Shown here one piece after another: positions 40,635 to 49,694 of a stretch of 64,000 nt of DNA. The notes under the pieces are model-generated. The model was not told the DNA's origin. It did not search any database and worked only from the letters and a program-made list of their open reading frames with translations. Source of the DNA: UBA1381 sp964399965 (GTDB lineage Bacteria; Bacillota; Clostridia; UBA1381); contig CAYNRX010000003.1 in assembly GCA_964399965.1 (NCBI GenBank), positions 1 through 64,000 of the forward strand, written 5' to 3'. How positions within the stretch are numbered: the first letter of the stretch is position 1; every line of letters begins with the position of its first letter. Made by a program: the position numbers and the translations under genes.

Positions 40635-42581
40635 ATGAAAAAGATTATATCAGCAATCATAATTGCTTCGCTGGCCTCATCATTGCTCGTGCCCGTATAT
40701 GCCGACGGCACGAACGAGGATACCGGCGCTGCGGCCGCAGCCGCGACCCCTTCTCCCACGGCGACGATAGATCCGGAAAAGGAGGGCAATACCCCGGCCA
40801 CTTCTCCCCGTGACGATGAGGAAGAGGAGGACTACGATGTGTCCTTCTCCGACATAAGCGGCTCAAACTACAGCTGGGCGTACGACTCTATAATGAATAT
40901 GGCGGAAAAGGGCTATGTGTCCGGCTATGAGGACGGCACCTACCGCCCCGACAACAGCGTTACCCGGCTGGAAGTGCTGGCACTTTTCGCCCGCGCTATG
41001 GGCAGCCGCGACGAGGTCAACGAGCCGATACTCGAGCTTGCGCATGAGATGTATGACGAAACGATACAGCCCTACAGTCTCATCTGGGGTACGGACGAGA
41101 TAGCGTATCTGATGTACCGTGGCGTCCTGCAAAGAAGCGACCTTGATACATATTTAAAGGGCACCTTAAAGGACGAGCCTATGCCACGTCATGAGGCGGC
41201 GATAATAATCACCAAGGCGATGGGCGGTGAGCAGGAGGCCACCAGCACCGTGGGGATAAGCCTTGATTATGCGGACGTCAACACGATACCCAAGGCCTCC
41301 CTGCAGTACGTAAATTATGTAACGGAAGAGGGCATAATGACCGGTATGGACAACAATTGCTTCTCGCCGCAAACAAGCGTTTTGCGCAGCCAGATGGCGG
41401 TCATGCTTGAAAGAGTGGATACCAAGACGGATTACACCTTTGAACAGAGCAGGCTGATAGAGGTCGATACCGATAACGAGGAGGTAACGGTGCTTGACGA
41501 ATACGGCGATGAGACCCCTCTCCCCTACACGGACGATACTTCGTTTAGGATGCTGGGCGAGCTGGTGCAGCCGGAGGATATGGTAGAGAACCTGTCGGTG
41601 CTTATAACGTATTCGGCGGGCGATATTTTCAGCATAGACGCTATGACCGATGTGCCGGATGAGACGGTCACGGGCATTTATATGTCCAACACCTCTTCCG
41701 GCGGAGTGGTAAAGACGATAACGATAAGACCCGATTCGGGGAGCGATCAGCGGTATCAGTGCGCTGATGATCTGGAGATAACGTATAACGGCAGCCCGGC
41801 GAATCTGGGAGCCTTTGTCAGGGAGCAGGATTATATCACCCTGACGCTTGAGGGCGGATTGGTAACGGCCGTGACCGGTTCGGAAAAGGACGAGACGATA
41901 ACGAACGCTACCATTGAAGAGATAACGATAGAGCCGGAATTTACGATGACGATAAGCCATGCCGACGGCAGATACGATGGTATGACATATCCGATAGCCG
42001 ACGATGTGCTGGTATTTAAAAACGACGCCGAGTGCAGCTTCAGCGATATATACCGCGGCGATAAGGTGACGCTGACGCTGGAATACGGCGAGATCACAAA
42101 GGTGCGCGCCACCGCGTCCAAGCGGATAGTCGAGGGATCCATAGTAGCTCTCAATATCGCCGCGCAGTCCTCAATGACCGTCCGCTCCGGCGGTACAGAG
42201 ACCACGTATGATATCCCCAACAGCGTGGAGATAACGATAAACGGTGAATCGGGCACGCTTTATGATTTCCGTGTGGGCGATACCGTGAAGCTTACGCTTG
42301 AAAGCCAAGCGATAGTTGCCATCACCGCCACCCATATCGACTCTACCGAGGGTACGATCTCCGGTACGATAACGGCGGTCAACTCGGCGTTCGGTTTCAT
42401 CAAGGTGTCGGTGAGCGAGGATTACGAGGAGACGATCTACTGTACAGACAGAACAACGATACTCGATACTACCGGTAAGGAACAGACATTGAGGAGTATT
42501 GAGGTCGGCCAGGTAGTCGTTACCGCGACCGGTACTACGACCAACGGAGCATTCAGCGCCGATCTGGTAGTTGTAAAATAA
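40635..42581 (+). CDS. S-layer-homology protein with repeated C-terminal beta domains
   Basis: A 648-residue protein: signal peptide (MKKIISAIIIASLASSLLVP), Ala/Thr/Pro and acidic spacer, three SLH repeats at about 75-260 (FSDISGSNYSWAYDSIMNMA...GYEDGTYRPDNSVTRLE; the second degenerate; YADVNTIPKASLQYVNYVTE), then four or more ~75-residue repeats with conserved phrases such as GDKVTLTLEYGEITKV and GDTVKLTLESQAIVAI, each probably a small beta barrel. It is a wall-anchored surface protein with its own promoter and terminator. No catalytic motif is evident. Confidence 0.9.
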   Translation: MKKIISAIIIASLASSLLVPVYADGTNEDTGAAAAAATPSPTATIDPEKEGNTPATSPRDDEEEEDYDVSFSDISGSNYSWAYDSIMNMAEKGYVSGYEDGTYRPDNSVTRLEVLALFARAMGSRDEVNEPILELAHEMYDETIQPYSLIWGTDEIAYLMYRGVLQRSDLDTYLKGTLKDEPMPRHEAAIIITKAMGGEQEATSTVGISLDYADVNTIPKASLQYVNYVTEEGIMTGMDNNCFSPQTSVLRSQMAVMLERVDTKTDYTFEQSRLIEVDTDNEEVTVLDEYGDETPLPYTDDTSFRMLGELVQPEDMVENLSVLITYSAGDIFSIDAMTDVPDETVTGIYMSNTSSGGVVKTITIRPDSGSDQRYQCADDLEITYNGSPANLGAFVREQDYITLTLEGGLVTAVTGSEKDETITNATIEEITIEPEFTMTISHADGRYDGMTYPIADDVLVFKNDAECSFSDIYRGDKVTLTLEYGEITKVRATASKRIVEGSIVALNIAAQSSMTVRSGGTETTYDIPNSVEITINGESGTLYDFRVGDTVKLTLESQAIVAITATHIDSTEGTISGTITAVNSAFGFIKVSVSEDYEETIYCTDRTTILDTTGKEQTLRSIEVGQVVVTATGTTTNGAFSADLVVVK

Positions 42582-42620
42582 AAAAAGCCGCAAAGTGCAA
42601 TAATGTGGTTTTTGGGAAAT

Positions 42621-42681
42621 ATGCCGCCTATATATTGTAGATGGTCTAATGCAAAGCCACGATATATAGGCGGCATTTTTG
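42621..42681 (+). terminator. Strong terminator after the large SLH gene
   Basis: ATGCCGCCTATATA (42621-42634) pairs perfectly with TATATAGGCGGCAT (42663-42676), followed by five T. Confidence 0.88.
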
Positions 42682-42720
42682 CGGGCTGCCGTATGTTAAG
42701 TTTATGTATAAGGAGTTTTC

Positions 42721-43920
42721 ATGAAAGGAAAGACAGTGGGGATAATCGGCGGCGGAGCGGCGGGCATGATGGCGGCCATTGCCGTTTTGCGCCGCGGCGG
42801 CAAAGCGGTGATATTTGAAAAAAAGGATCGGCCGGGCAAAAAGATCCTGGCCACCGGCAACGGCCGCTGCAACATGACGAATATAAACGCCGCTGTAAAG
42901 AATTACCACGGCAGCCAGCCGCGGTTTGTAAACGGAGCCATGCACCGCTTCTGGGTGCGGGAGACGCTCGACCTTTTCGGGGAATTGGGCGTAGTTGCCC
43001 GTATCGAGGAGAACGGGAAGGTCTATCCGTACAGCTTGCAGGCTTCTTCGGTGCTTGACGCGCTGAGGCTGGAGCTGGAGCGGCTGGGATGCCGGGTGAA
43101 TACCGATAGAGAGGCCTGCCGCGTCCGTACGGAAAAACACGGCTTTCGGCTGTATTTTACAAACGGGGAAAATTTTTTCTGCGACCGACTGATAATCGCC
43201 GCCGGAGGGAAAGCCTCGCCTGTGCACGGCTCGGACGGGAGCGGTTTTCGCCTGGCGCAGGGGCTGGGACACAGCATAACGCCGTTGTCGCCGGTGCTTG
43301 TGCAGCTTAAGACCTCGAATCCTTGCGTAAGAGGATTAAAGGGCATAAAGGTGCAGGGGACGGTGTCCTGCGGAAAGAACCTTTCTGCCGGGGAGATATT
43401 ATTTACCGACTACGGCCTTTCGGGAGTGCCGGTGTTTTGGATATCCTCCTACGCCGGGGAGGGCGATACGGTCTGCCTTGATATAATGCCCGAATACAGC
43501 GAGGGATCGCTTTGTAGCATACTGCGTTCACGCAGGGAGAGCCTTTCCTACAGGAGGGCGGAGCAGTTTTTCACGGGGATGCTGCAAAAGCAGGTGGGAT
43601 TCGCGCTGATGAAGGCGGCCGGGATATCGCCGCTGTCGCGCGCCGTATCCACGTTTAGCGACCGGGAGCTTGAGCGGCTGGCGTCGCTTTTGAAGCGGTG
43701 GGAATTTCCCGTTACCGGCAATGCCGGCTGGAACAACGCTCAGGTTACGCGGGGCGGTGTGCGTACGCGGGAGGTCGATCCGGCAACGATGCAGTCGCTG
43801 ATAACGCCGGGACTGTTTTTTGCCGGGGAAATACTCGACATTGACGGCGACTGCGGCGGCTATAACCTGCAATGGGCATGGTCGTCGGGATATATCGCCG
43901 GCAGCAATGCCGCCGAATAA
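42721..43920 (+). CDS. FAD-dependent oxidoreductase, HI0933/BaiN-like
   Basis: A 399-residue flavoprotein with the dinucleotide fold GIIGGGAAGMMAAIAVLRRG, the family block GKKILATGNGRCNMTN, a central EGKVYPYSLQASSVLDALR-like region, and the C-terminal GLFFAGEILDIDGDCGGYNL-type FAD loop. Relatives are annotated as NAD(P)/FAD-dependent oxidoreductases (YhiN, BaiN), mostly of unknown substrate. It starts a plus-strand run that continues to hydE. Confidence 0.92.
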   Translation: MKGKTVGIIGGGAAGMMAAIAVLRRGGKAVIFEKKDRPGKKILATGNGRCNMTNINAAVKNYHGSQPRFVNGAMHRFWVRETLDLFGELGVVARIEENGKVYPYSLQASSVLDALRLELERLGCRVNTDREACRVRTEKHGFRLYFTNGENFFCDRLIIAAGGKASPVHGSDGSGFRLAQGLGHSITPLSPVLVQLKTSNPCVRGLKGIKVQGTVSCGKNLSAGEILFTDYGLSGVPVFWISSYAGEGDTVCLDIMPEYSEGSLCSILRSRRESLSYRRAEQFFTGMLQKQVGFALMKAAGISPLSRAVSTFSDRELERLASLLKRWEFPVTGNAGWNNAQVTRGGVRTREVDPATMQSLITPGLFFAGEILDIDGDCGGYNLQWAWSSGYIAGSNAAE

Positions 43921-43949
43921 TGAAGAAAAACATCCGGGAGGAGATCTAG

Positions 43950-44795
43950 ATGAATTTGAAAAAAGCGGCCGGGGCGGCGGCTGTGATAGGAGGGGCGGCG
44001 TTCGTAAAAGGGCTTGATAAAAGGCTTAAAGTGACCGAATATGAGGTGTCCGCGGGAAATATTCCCCAGTCATTTGAGGGCTTTAGAATAGCGCATATAT
44101 CCGACTGCCACGGCATGGATATCCCGGGGCTTAAGGAAAAGACGGCCGAGCTGCGGCCGGACATTATCGTATGCACCGGCGATCTTTTTGACGATGAGGG
44201 GCGGCCGGATGAAGGTCTGGCGTTGGCGGAAAAGCTGGCGTCCATAGCTCCCATGTACCTGGTAACAGGCAACCATGACGCCTGGCGGGGAGACTACCAT
44301 GCGCTTGAAAAAAGGCTTGTGGAAATGGGGATCGTCCCCCTGCATAACGAGCGGCTGTTTTTGCAAAACGAGGGCGGGCGGATCGCCCTTTCGGGGATAG
44401 ACGATCCGTTCGTGTTCACCGGGGAAAGCGTTGCCAAGCGTGTTAAAGATTCGCTTTTGGAGCTGGGGCCGCCAGAGGAGGCTTATGAGATATTGCTGTT
44501 CCATCGGGCGAACCTGCTTGATATGGTGTGCGGCCTTGGGTTTGACCTCATCCTCTCCGGTCACAACCACGGCGGCCAGGTACGGCTGCCGTTTGTCGGC
44601 GGAGTGGCGGCTCCTACCTCAAGCTGGGGCGGCGGCAGGATGCTTTTTCCCCCGTATTCGGGCGGGCAGTACGAAAAGGACGGCTGCCGCATGATAGTCA
44701 GCTGCGGGCTGGCCAATACGACTTTTGTTCCCAGGCTGTTCAACAGGCCGGAACTGATATCGATAAAATTATCACATAAGGAGAATGAAAAATGA
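43950..44795 (+). CDS. Membrane-tethered metallophosphoesterase (YkuE-like)
   Basis: A 281-residue calcineurin-type phosphoesterase with all metal motifs: HISDCHGMD, CTGDLFDDEG, VTGNHDAWRGD, and GHNHGGQVRLPF. A short hydrophobic N-terminus (AAGAAAVIGGAAFVKG) may be a signal or anchor. The start ATG 43950 has GGGAGGAG upstream. Its stop overlaps the next start by 4 bp. Confidence 0.9.
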   Translation: MNLKKAAGAAAVIGGAAFVKGLDKRLKVTEYEVSAGNIPQSFEGFRIAHISDCHGMDIPGLKEKTAELRPDIIVCTGDLFDDEGRPDEGLALAEKLASIAPMYLVTGNHDAWRGDYHALEKRLVEMGIVPLHNERLFLQNEGGRIALSGIDDPFVFTGESVAKRVKDSLLELGPPEEAYEILLFHRANLLDMVCGLGFDLILSGHNHGGQVRLPFVGGVAAPTSSWGGGRMLFPPYSGGQYEKDGCRMIVSCGLANTTFVPRLFNRPELISIKLSHKENEK

Positions 44796-45604
44796 GACCT
44801 TTAAAAACTATTTACGTATGTTATCCCGGAGGGAAGCATAAGGCATTGACGATGAGCTATGACGATGGCAAAAAATTCGACCGCCGTTTGGTGGAGATAT
44901 TCAATAAGTACGGGATAAAGGGGACGTTCCACATAAATTCCGGCCTTTTCGGCGTTGATCCCGACCGCATACAGCCGGAGGAGATGAGAGAGCTTTACCG
45001 GGGGCATGAGGTGTCCTGCCACACCAGCACCCATCCGACAATAGAACGCTGCCCGCTTGACCAGGTGGTTCAGCAGGTGATAGAGGACAGAAAGGCCTTG
45101 GAGGAGATAATGGGCTATCCTATCCGCGGGCTTTCTTATCCCAACGGCTCCTATACAGAGGAGATAAAGAAGCTGCTGCCGGCCTGCGGGATAGAATACT
45201 CGCGGGTAGTACCAACGACCGGGGATTTTTCCTTGCCGGACGATTATCTTGAATGGAGCGGCACCTGCCACCATAACAAGAATCTGATGGAGCTTGCGCA
45301 TCGTTTTGCCGATATGCACAAAACCCAGTACCTCTATCTGATGTACGTCTGGGGACACAGCTATGAATTTGACCGCGACGATAACTGGGAGCTGATGGAG
45401 GGGTTCTGCGAGTTTATCGGCGGCCGCGAGGACATCTGGTATACGACCAATATCGGCTTTGTCGATTACATGAACGCGGCCAAAAACCTCAAATTTACCG
45501 CCAAGGCCGATATGGTGATGAATCCCTCGGCGATGACGGTATGGGTAAAGGCTGACGAAAAGCTGTTCGAGGTGCCCGGCGGAGCAACGGTATCGCTCAA
45601 GTGA
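44792..45604 (+). CDS. Polysaccharide deacetylase family protein (cytoplasmic)
   Basis: A 270-residue NodB-homology protein with the metal-binding Asp pair in LTMSYDDGKKFDRRL, TFHINSGLFG, and the His motif SCHTSTHPTIERC. No signal peptide. It lacks the usual D-x-[VIL]-DW block but keeps ISYPNG-like LSYPNGSYTEEIK. Substrate unknown. It is coupled by ATGA to the phosphoesterase and by GTGA to the next gene. Confidence 0.85.
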   Translation: MRPLKTIYVCYPGGKHKALTMSYDDGKKFDRRLVEIFNKYGIKGTFHINSGLFGVDPDRIQPEEMRELYRGHEVSCHTSTHPTIERCPLDQVVQQVIEDRKALEEIMGYPIRGLSYPNGSYTEEIKKLLPACGIEYSRVVPTTGDFSLPDDYLEWSGTCHHNKNLMELAHRFADMHKTQYLYLMYVWGHSYEFDRDDNWELMEGFCEFIGGREDIWYTTNIGFVDYMNAAKNLKFTAKADMVMNPSAMTVWVKADEKLFEVPGGATVSLK

Positions 45605-46296
45605 GGGAAAGCGAGCTGTACGAGCCGGTAAAACGGCTGTTCGAGGAAAACGGCTTTTATGTGAACGCCGAAGTCTGCGGATGCGACCTGACGGCGGTCT
45701 CGCCGGAGGGAGAGCTGTGTATCGCCGAGCTTAAACGGGGGCTTACAGTGGAGCTTCTGGCGCAGTGCGTGGAGCGGCAGAACGCGGCCGAGCTGGTATA
45801 TGCGGCCGTTCCCAAGCCGAAGAGGTATGAACCAAAGAAAATGCGCCGCGTTTTCAATCTCATAAAGCGTCTGGGGCTGGGGCTGATATTGGTGAGTGTG
45901 CGCGGGGAATATTCCTTTGCGGAGCTGATATTTGAGCCGCAGGCGGTAAAAAAAGCCGATGCGAGGAAAAGGCGCGGTATCCTGAGGGAGATAGACGGCA
46001 GGTCGGCGGAGCTGAACACCGGCGGCGTTACCGGGCGCAAGATCGTGACCGCGTATATGGAAAGAGCGTTTGCGGCGGCTTGCATCCTGGAGGACGGCGG
46101 CGAGCTTTCGCCGAAGGAGATAAGGGAGCGCGGCGGCAGTGATGATGTGCAGCGGATACTTGCTTCCAATGTATACGGGTGGTTTGAAAAGGTCAGACGG
46201 GGAGTATGGCGGATCAGTGATAAGGGCGCAAGGGAGATTTTATTATATCCTGAGCTTTACGCATATTATAAACTGGATAATTGCAAAACGCGATAG
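45601..46296 (+). CDS. DUF2161-like PD-(D/E)XK nuclease-fold protein
   Basis: A 231-residue protein from GTG 45601 (overlapping the previous stop by 4 bp). The N-terminal part (LYEPVKRLFEENGFYVNAEV, CDLTAVSPEGELCIAELKRG) has the D...E-x-K pattern of the PD-(D/E)XK fold; the C-terminal half (ELSPKEIRERGGSDDVQRIL, VRRGVWRISDKG) looks like a winged helix. The last seven codons (DNCKTR and stop) lie within the palindromic element at 46279, so the natural C-terminus may have been replaced by insertion. DUF2161 assignment is from memory. Confidence 0.78.
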   Translation: MRESELYEPVKRLFEENGFYVNAEVCGCDLTAVSPEGELCIAELKRGLTVELLAQCVERQNAAELVYAAVPKPKRYEPKKMRRVFNLIKRLGLGLILVSVRGEYSFAELIFEPQAVKKADARKRRGILREIDGRSAELNTGGVTGRKIVTAYMERAFAAACILEDGGELSPKEIRERGGSDDVQRILASNVYGWFEKVRRGVWRISDKGAREILLYPELYAYYKLDNCKTR

Positions 46297-46548
46297 CGTT
46301 TTACAATTATTTCCTTATTACAGGGAGCTCGAGGGTGAAACCCTCGAATTTCAATCAATTTTTGACGACTCCGCACCGCGCAAGACGGCGCGGTCGGCAG
46401 CCGGCTGCCGATTTTTGCGAAGCAAAAATGCTGAAAATGCGTCAAAAATTGCGAAAATAAAAGTTTCAGCGGTCTTTAGACCGCCAATCAACGGAACTTT
46501 TATTTTCTTCATTAGCCAGGAATCAATTGCGAAAAGGTTTCGCAATTG
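46279..46548. repeat. Composite palindromic intergenic element (copy C, ~270 bp)
   Basis: It is a chain of nested hairpins. Left end: AATTGCAAAACGC-GATA-GCGTTTTACAATT (46279-46308). Then GAGGG-CCCTC; CAATTTTTGACG (46356-46367) with CGTCAAAAATTG (46440-46451), enclosing CCGCGC/GCGCGG-type, CGGCAGC/GCTGCCG and ATTTTTGC/GCAAAAAT stems; then GAAAATAAAAGTT (46453-46465) with AACTTTTATTTTC (46495-46507), enclosing GCGGTCT/AGACCGC; right end CAATTGCGAAA...TTTCGCAATTG (46524-46548). The two ends match the 73-bp element at 27111-27183. No protein is encoded. It fills most of the 285-bp gap before the Dabb gene. Confidence 0.88.
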
Positions 46549-46581
46549 ACTAATATTATAAACAGTTGGGAGGAGATAGGA

Positions 46582-46878
46582 TTGATCAAGCACATAGTGA
46601 TGTGGAGGTTACGGGAGGATATAGACAAGAAGGCAGCGGCGGAGGCGATAAAGCGGGAGCTGGAAGCCCTCGTATCGGCGATACCGGAGCTTAAGTCGGC
46701 GAGAGTAGGTATAAACTTCAACAATACCGACACGGTGAGCGATATCGTGCTGGAGACGGAGTTTTTATCGAGAAACGACCTTGATACGTACCAGGCGCAT
46801 CCGGCGCATAAACGCGTGGGGGCGGAATTTGTGCGTCCCAACGTCAGCGAGAGACGCGTTTGCGACTATGAGTATTAA
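46582..46878 (+). CDS. Dabb-family stress-responsive alpha/beta-barrel protein
   Basis: The start is TTG 46582 with GGAGGAGA upstream; the upstream ATG lies in the palindromic element. The 98-residue product (MIKHIVMWRLREDIDKKAAA, then ELEALVSAIPELKSARVGIN and YQAHPAHKRVGAEFV) has the Dabb ferredoxin-like pattern with the HxxHK-type motif HPAHKR. Members are dimeric and of mixed or unknown function. It is 10 bp before a phosphoesterase gene. Confidence 0.85.
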   Translation: MIKHIVMWRLREDIDKKAAAEAIKRELEALVSAIPELKSARVGINFNNTDTVSDIVLETEFLSRNDLDTYQAHPAHKRVGAEFVRPNVSERRVCDYEY

Positions 46879-46888
46879 GAGGTAAGAT

Positions 46889-47590
46889 ATGAGCCTGTAT
46901 GCAATAGCCGATCTGCATCTGCCGCTGGGTGTCGATAAGCCGATGAATATCTTCGGCCGGGCTTGGGACCGATATGTCGAGCGGCTGGAGGAGAATTGGC
47001 GAGAGAGGATATCGCCGGAGGATACGGTCGTGCTGCCGGGGGATTTTTCCTGGGCGACGTATCTTGATGAGAGCGAACGCGATTTCGCTTTTCTCGCTTC
47101 ACTGCCGGGGAAAAAATACCTCGTAAAGGGCAACCACGATTACTGGTGGACGACGCTCAATAAAATGAATAATTTTCTTAAGGATAAGGGCTTTTCCGAT
47201 ATAGCCTTTCTGCAAAATTGCGCCGTTTTGTATAAGGATATCGCCTTGTGCGGCACGCGCGGCTGGATACATCCGCAATGGGAGGGCTTCTCGGAGGAGG
47301 ATAAACGGCTTTATGACCGCGAGGTGCTGCGGCTTGAGGCCTCGCTTAAGGCGGCGAAGGAGCTTTCGGAGCGGATATTCGTGTTCACGCATTATCCGCC
47401 CTTGGGCACGGATGGCACAGCCAACGCCTTTGTGGAGAAAATGCAGGAGTACGGCGTGGAACGCTGCATATACGGCCATCTTCACGGCGCCAGCCACCGC
47501 CGCGCCCTTATCGGTGAAAGGGATGGTATCCGCTATGACCTGGCGTCAGGGGACTATCTGCAATTTATGCCAATGAGATTGGAGGATTGA
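46889..47590 (+). CDS. Metallophosphoesterase
   Basis: A 233-residue calcineurin-like enzyme: YAIADLHLPLGVDKPM, VLPGDFSWATYLDE, LVKGNHDYWWTTLNKM, VFTHYPPLGTDG and YGHLHGASHRRAL. The WWTTLNK phrase is typical of a small clostridial subfamily whose substrate I do not know. It lies directly before yfcE (3 bp). Confidence 0.9.
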   Translation: MSLYAIADLHLPLGVDKPMNIFGRAWDRYVERLEENWRERISPEDTVVLPGDFSWATYLDESERDFAFLASLPGKKYLVKGNHDYWWTTLNKMNNFLKDKGFSDIAFLQNCAVLYKDIALCGTRGWIHPQWEGFSEEDKRLYDREVLRLEASLKAAKELSERIFVFTHYPPLGTDGTANAFVEKMQEYGVERCIYGHLHGASHRRALIGERDGIRYDLASGDYLQFMPMRLED

Positions 47591-47593
47591 ACA

Positions 47594-48145
47594 ATGAAGC
47601 TGATGTTTGCATCCGATATACACGGTTCAGCGTATTATGCGGAGCTGGTGAGAGAGGTTTTTCAAAAGAAAGCCCCCGATAAGCTGGTGCTTTTGGGAGA
47701 CCTGCTTTATCACGGCCCCAGAAACGATCTGCCGAGGGATTATGCACCGAAAAAAGTGATACCGATACTCAACAGCATGAAAGAGCGTATCCTCTGCGTA
47801 AGGGGCAACTGCGATACCGAGGTCGACCAGATGGTGCTGGAATTTCCCATCATGGCCGATTACGCCGTGCTGTTTGACAGCGGCCTTACGATGTATATCA
47901 CCCATGGCCATCATCTGGATATGCTGTCGCTCATAAACAGCGGCGATATCCTGATCCACGGGCATACCCATGTGCAGGCGATGGAGCGGCAGGGGAGGAT
48001 ATACTACATCAACCCCGGCAGCACCTCCATCCCCAAGGAAGGAAACCGTCCCAGCTATATGATGTACGAAAAAGGCGTATTCGTGATATACGACCTGGAA
48101 ACGGGAGAAGAGATATCAAGGCTTGAGATAGGAGTGAGGGAATAA
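47594..48145 (+). CDS. yfcE: YfcE-type phosphodiesterase
   Basis: A 183-residue metallophosphoesterase with FASDIHGSAYYA, LVLLGDLLYHGPRNDLP, CVRGNCDTEVDQM, ITHGHHLDML and IHGHTHVQAM, followed by INPGSTSIPKEGN. These features are typical of E. coli YfcE, a broad phosphodiesterase. It overlaps ogt by one base (TAATG). Confidence 0.92.
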   Translation: MKLMFASDIHGSAYYAELVREVFQKKAPDKLVLLGDLLYHGPRNDLPRDYAPKKVIPILNSMKERILCVRGNCDTEVDQMVLEFPIMADYAVLFDSGLTMYITHGHHLDMLSLINSGDILIHGHTHVQAMERQGRIYYINPGSTSIPKEGNRPSYMMYEKGVFVIYDLETGEEISRLEIGVRE

Positions 48146-48603
48146 TGGCCTCCGTACAATATCGATCGCCGGTGGGAATACTGACGATAACCGAGGAGGA
48201 CGGCTTCATCACCGGGATACAGGCCGGGGCAGAAGGCGGCGGCAGCCGGGAAACGGTGCTTTTGGCCGAGGCCGTGCGGGAGCTTAGCGAATATTTCGCC
48301 GGGACGAGGAAGACGTTTGAGCTGCCGCTTGCAGCCCGCGGGACGGTGTTTCAGAAACGCGTGTGGGACGCGCTCTGCCGGATACCGTACGGAAAGACCG
48401 CATCCTACCGCGATATCGCCGAAGCGGTCGGCAATCCCCGGGGATTCCGGGCGGTGGGAAACGCCAATGGGAAAAATCCCCTGCTGATAGTCGTCCCCTG
48501 CCATCGGGTGATCGCGGCCGACGGTTCGCTCGGGGGATATAGCGCAGGGCTTGATATAAAGAAATTTTTACTGGAGCATGAGAGCAAATGGAAGAACTCA
48601 TAG
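48145..48603 (+). CDS. ogt: Methylated-DNA-protein-cysteine methyltransferase
   Basis: A 152-residue single-domain protein with the active-site motif IVVPCHRVIAADGSLGGYSA and the DNA-binding turn TASYRDIAEAVGNPRGFRAV. It removes alkyl groups from O6-alkylguanine in one suicide reaction. Its end overlaps hydE by 16 bp. The stop is TAG. Confidence 0.95.
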   Translation: MASVQYRSPVGILTITEEDGFITGIQAGAEGGGSRETVLLAEAVRELSEYFAGTRKTFELPLAARGTVFQKRVWDALCRIPYGKTASYRDIAEAVGNPRGFRAVGNANGKNPLLIVVPCHRVIAADGSLGGYSAGLDIKKFLLEHESKWKNS

Positions 48604-49655
48604 ACAAGCTGGCAGAGGGCAGCTCGCTTTCGCAGGAGGAATTTGCCGCCCTGTACGAGGGGCGGTCGCCTGCGCTTTTGGAATATCTTAAAGAGCGCGC
48701 GGGCAGAAAAGCGCGGGAGGTGTTTGGGAACCGCGTTTATATCCGCGGGCTGATAGAGTTCACCAGCTTTTGCCGCAATAACTGCTTCTACTGCGGCCTG
48801 CGGGCAGGAAACCCATCGGCCGAGAGGTACCGCTTAAATAGCAAAGATATCCTTAACTGCTGCCGGGCAGGGTATGAAGCCGGTTTTCGCACCTTTGTTT
48901 TGCAGGGCGGCGAAGATCCGGGGATCACGGCGGAGGAGCTGGCGGCCGTAGTGAGCGGCATCAAGGAAGGTTTCCCCGATTGTGCGGTCACGCTCTCTGT
49001 CGGGGAGCGCAGCCGCGAGGATTACGAGTTGTTTTTCCACGCCGGAGCCGACCGCTATCTTTTGCGCCATGAAACGGCCGACAGCAAGCACTACGAAAGG
49101 CTCCACCCGCCGGAAATGTCAGCGGAAAACCGCAAACGCTGTTTATGGACGCTCAAGGATATAGGGTATCAGACCGGAGCCGGATTTATGGTAGGCTCCC
49201 CGTATCAAACACCAAAAACGCTCGGCGCAGATTTTAAATTCCTCGAAGAGCTGCAGCCGGAAATGGTCGGCATCGGCCCGTTTATCCCCCATAAGGATAC
49301 GCCGTTTCGTGATATGCCCGGGGGAACGCTTTTTGACGCCCTGTTCTGCCTGGGTCTGGTGCGGCTTTTACTGCCCCATGCCCTGCTCCCGGCGACTACC
49401 GCCCTGGGTACGATACATCCGCAGGGACGGGTGCTGGGGATGGAAATGGGAGCGAACGTCGTCATGCCCAACCTTTCCCCCGAAGAGGTGCGCGGGAAAT
49501 ACTCGCTCTATAACGGGAAGCTCTCCACGGGCGCAGAATCAGCCGCCGGGCTGGATATGCTGAAAAAGGAGCTTGCGGAAGCGGGATTTGAGGTGGTATG
49601 CAGCCGCGGAGATTTCCCCGGCTGGCAAAGAGCGGATATAAAAAATCGCCCGTGA
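48588..49655 (+). CDS. hydE: [FeFe]-hydrogenase H-cluster radical-SAM maturase HydE
   Basis: A 355-residue TIM-barrel radical-SAM enzyme with EFTSFCRNNCFYCGLRAGN (Cys-x3-Cys-x2-Cys), VLQGGEDPGI, RHETADSKHYERLHP and the C-terminal ALGTIHPQGRVLGMEMGANV. HydE acts with HydF and HydG to build the diiron subcluster. Neither hydF nor hydG is in the window. The gene is fused into a phosphoesterase/ogt run by overlap. Confidence 0.94.
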   Translation: MEELIDKLAEGSSLSQEEFAALYEGRSPALLEYLKERAGRKAREVFGNRVYIRGLIEFTSFCRNNCFYCGLRAGNPSAERYRLNSKDILNCCRAGYEAGFRTFVLQGGEDPGITAEELAAVVSGIKEGFPDCAVTLSVGERSREDYELFFHAGADRYLLRHETADSKHYERLHPPEMSAENRKRCLWTLKDIGYQTGAGFMVGSPYQTPKTLGADFKFLEELQPEMVGIGPFIPHKDTPFRDMPGGTLFDALFCLGLVRLLLPHALLPATTALGTIHPQGRVLGMEMGANVVMPNLSPEEVRGKYSLYNGKLSTGAESAAGLDMLKKELAEAGFEVVCSRGDFPGWQRADIKNRP

Positions 49656-49681
49656 CTGTCGCGTTATGACAGCCCCGGGCG
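49647..49681. terminator. Hairpin between convergent hydE and thiE-like genes
   Basis: CGCCCG (49647-49652) pairs with CGGGCG (49676-49681), with an inner GACTGTC/GACAG stem; it overlaps the last codons of hydE. Confidence 0.55.
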
Positions 49682-49694
49682 CGAAGTGAGGATA

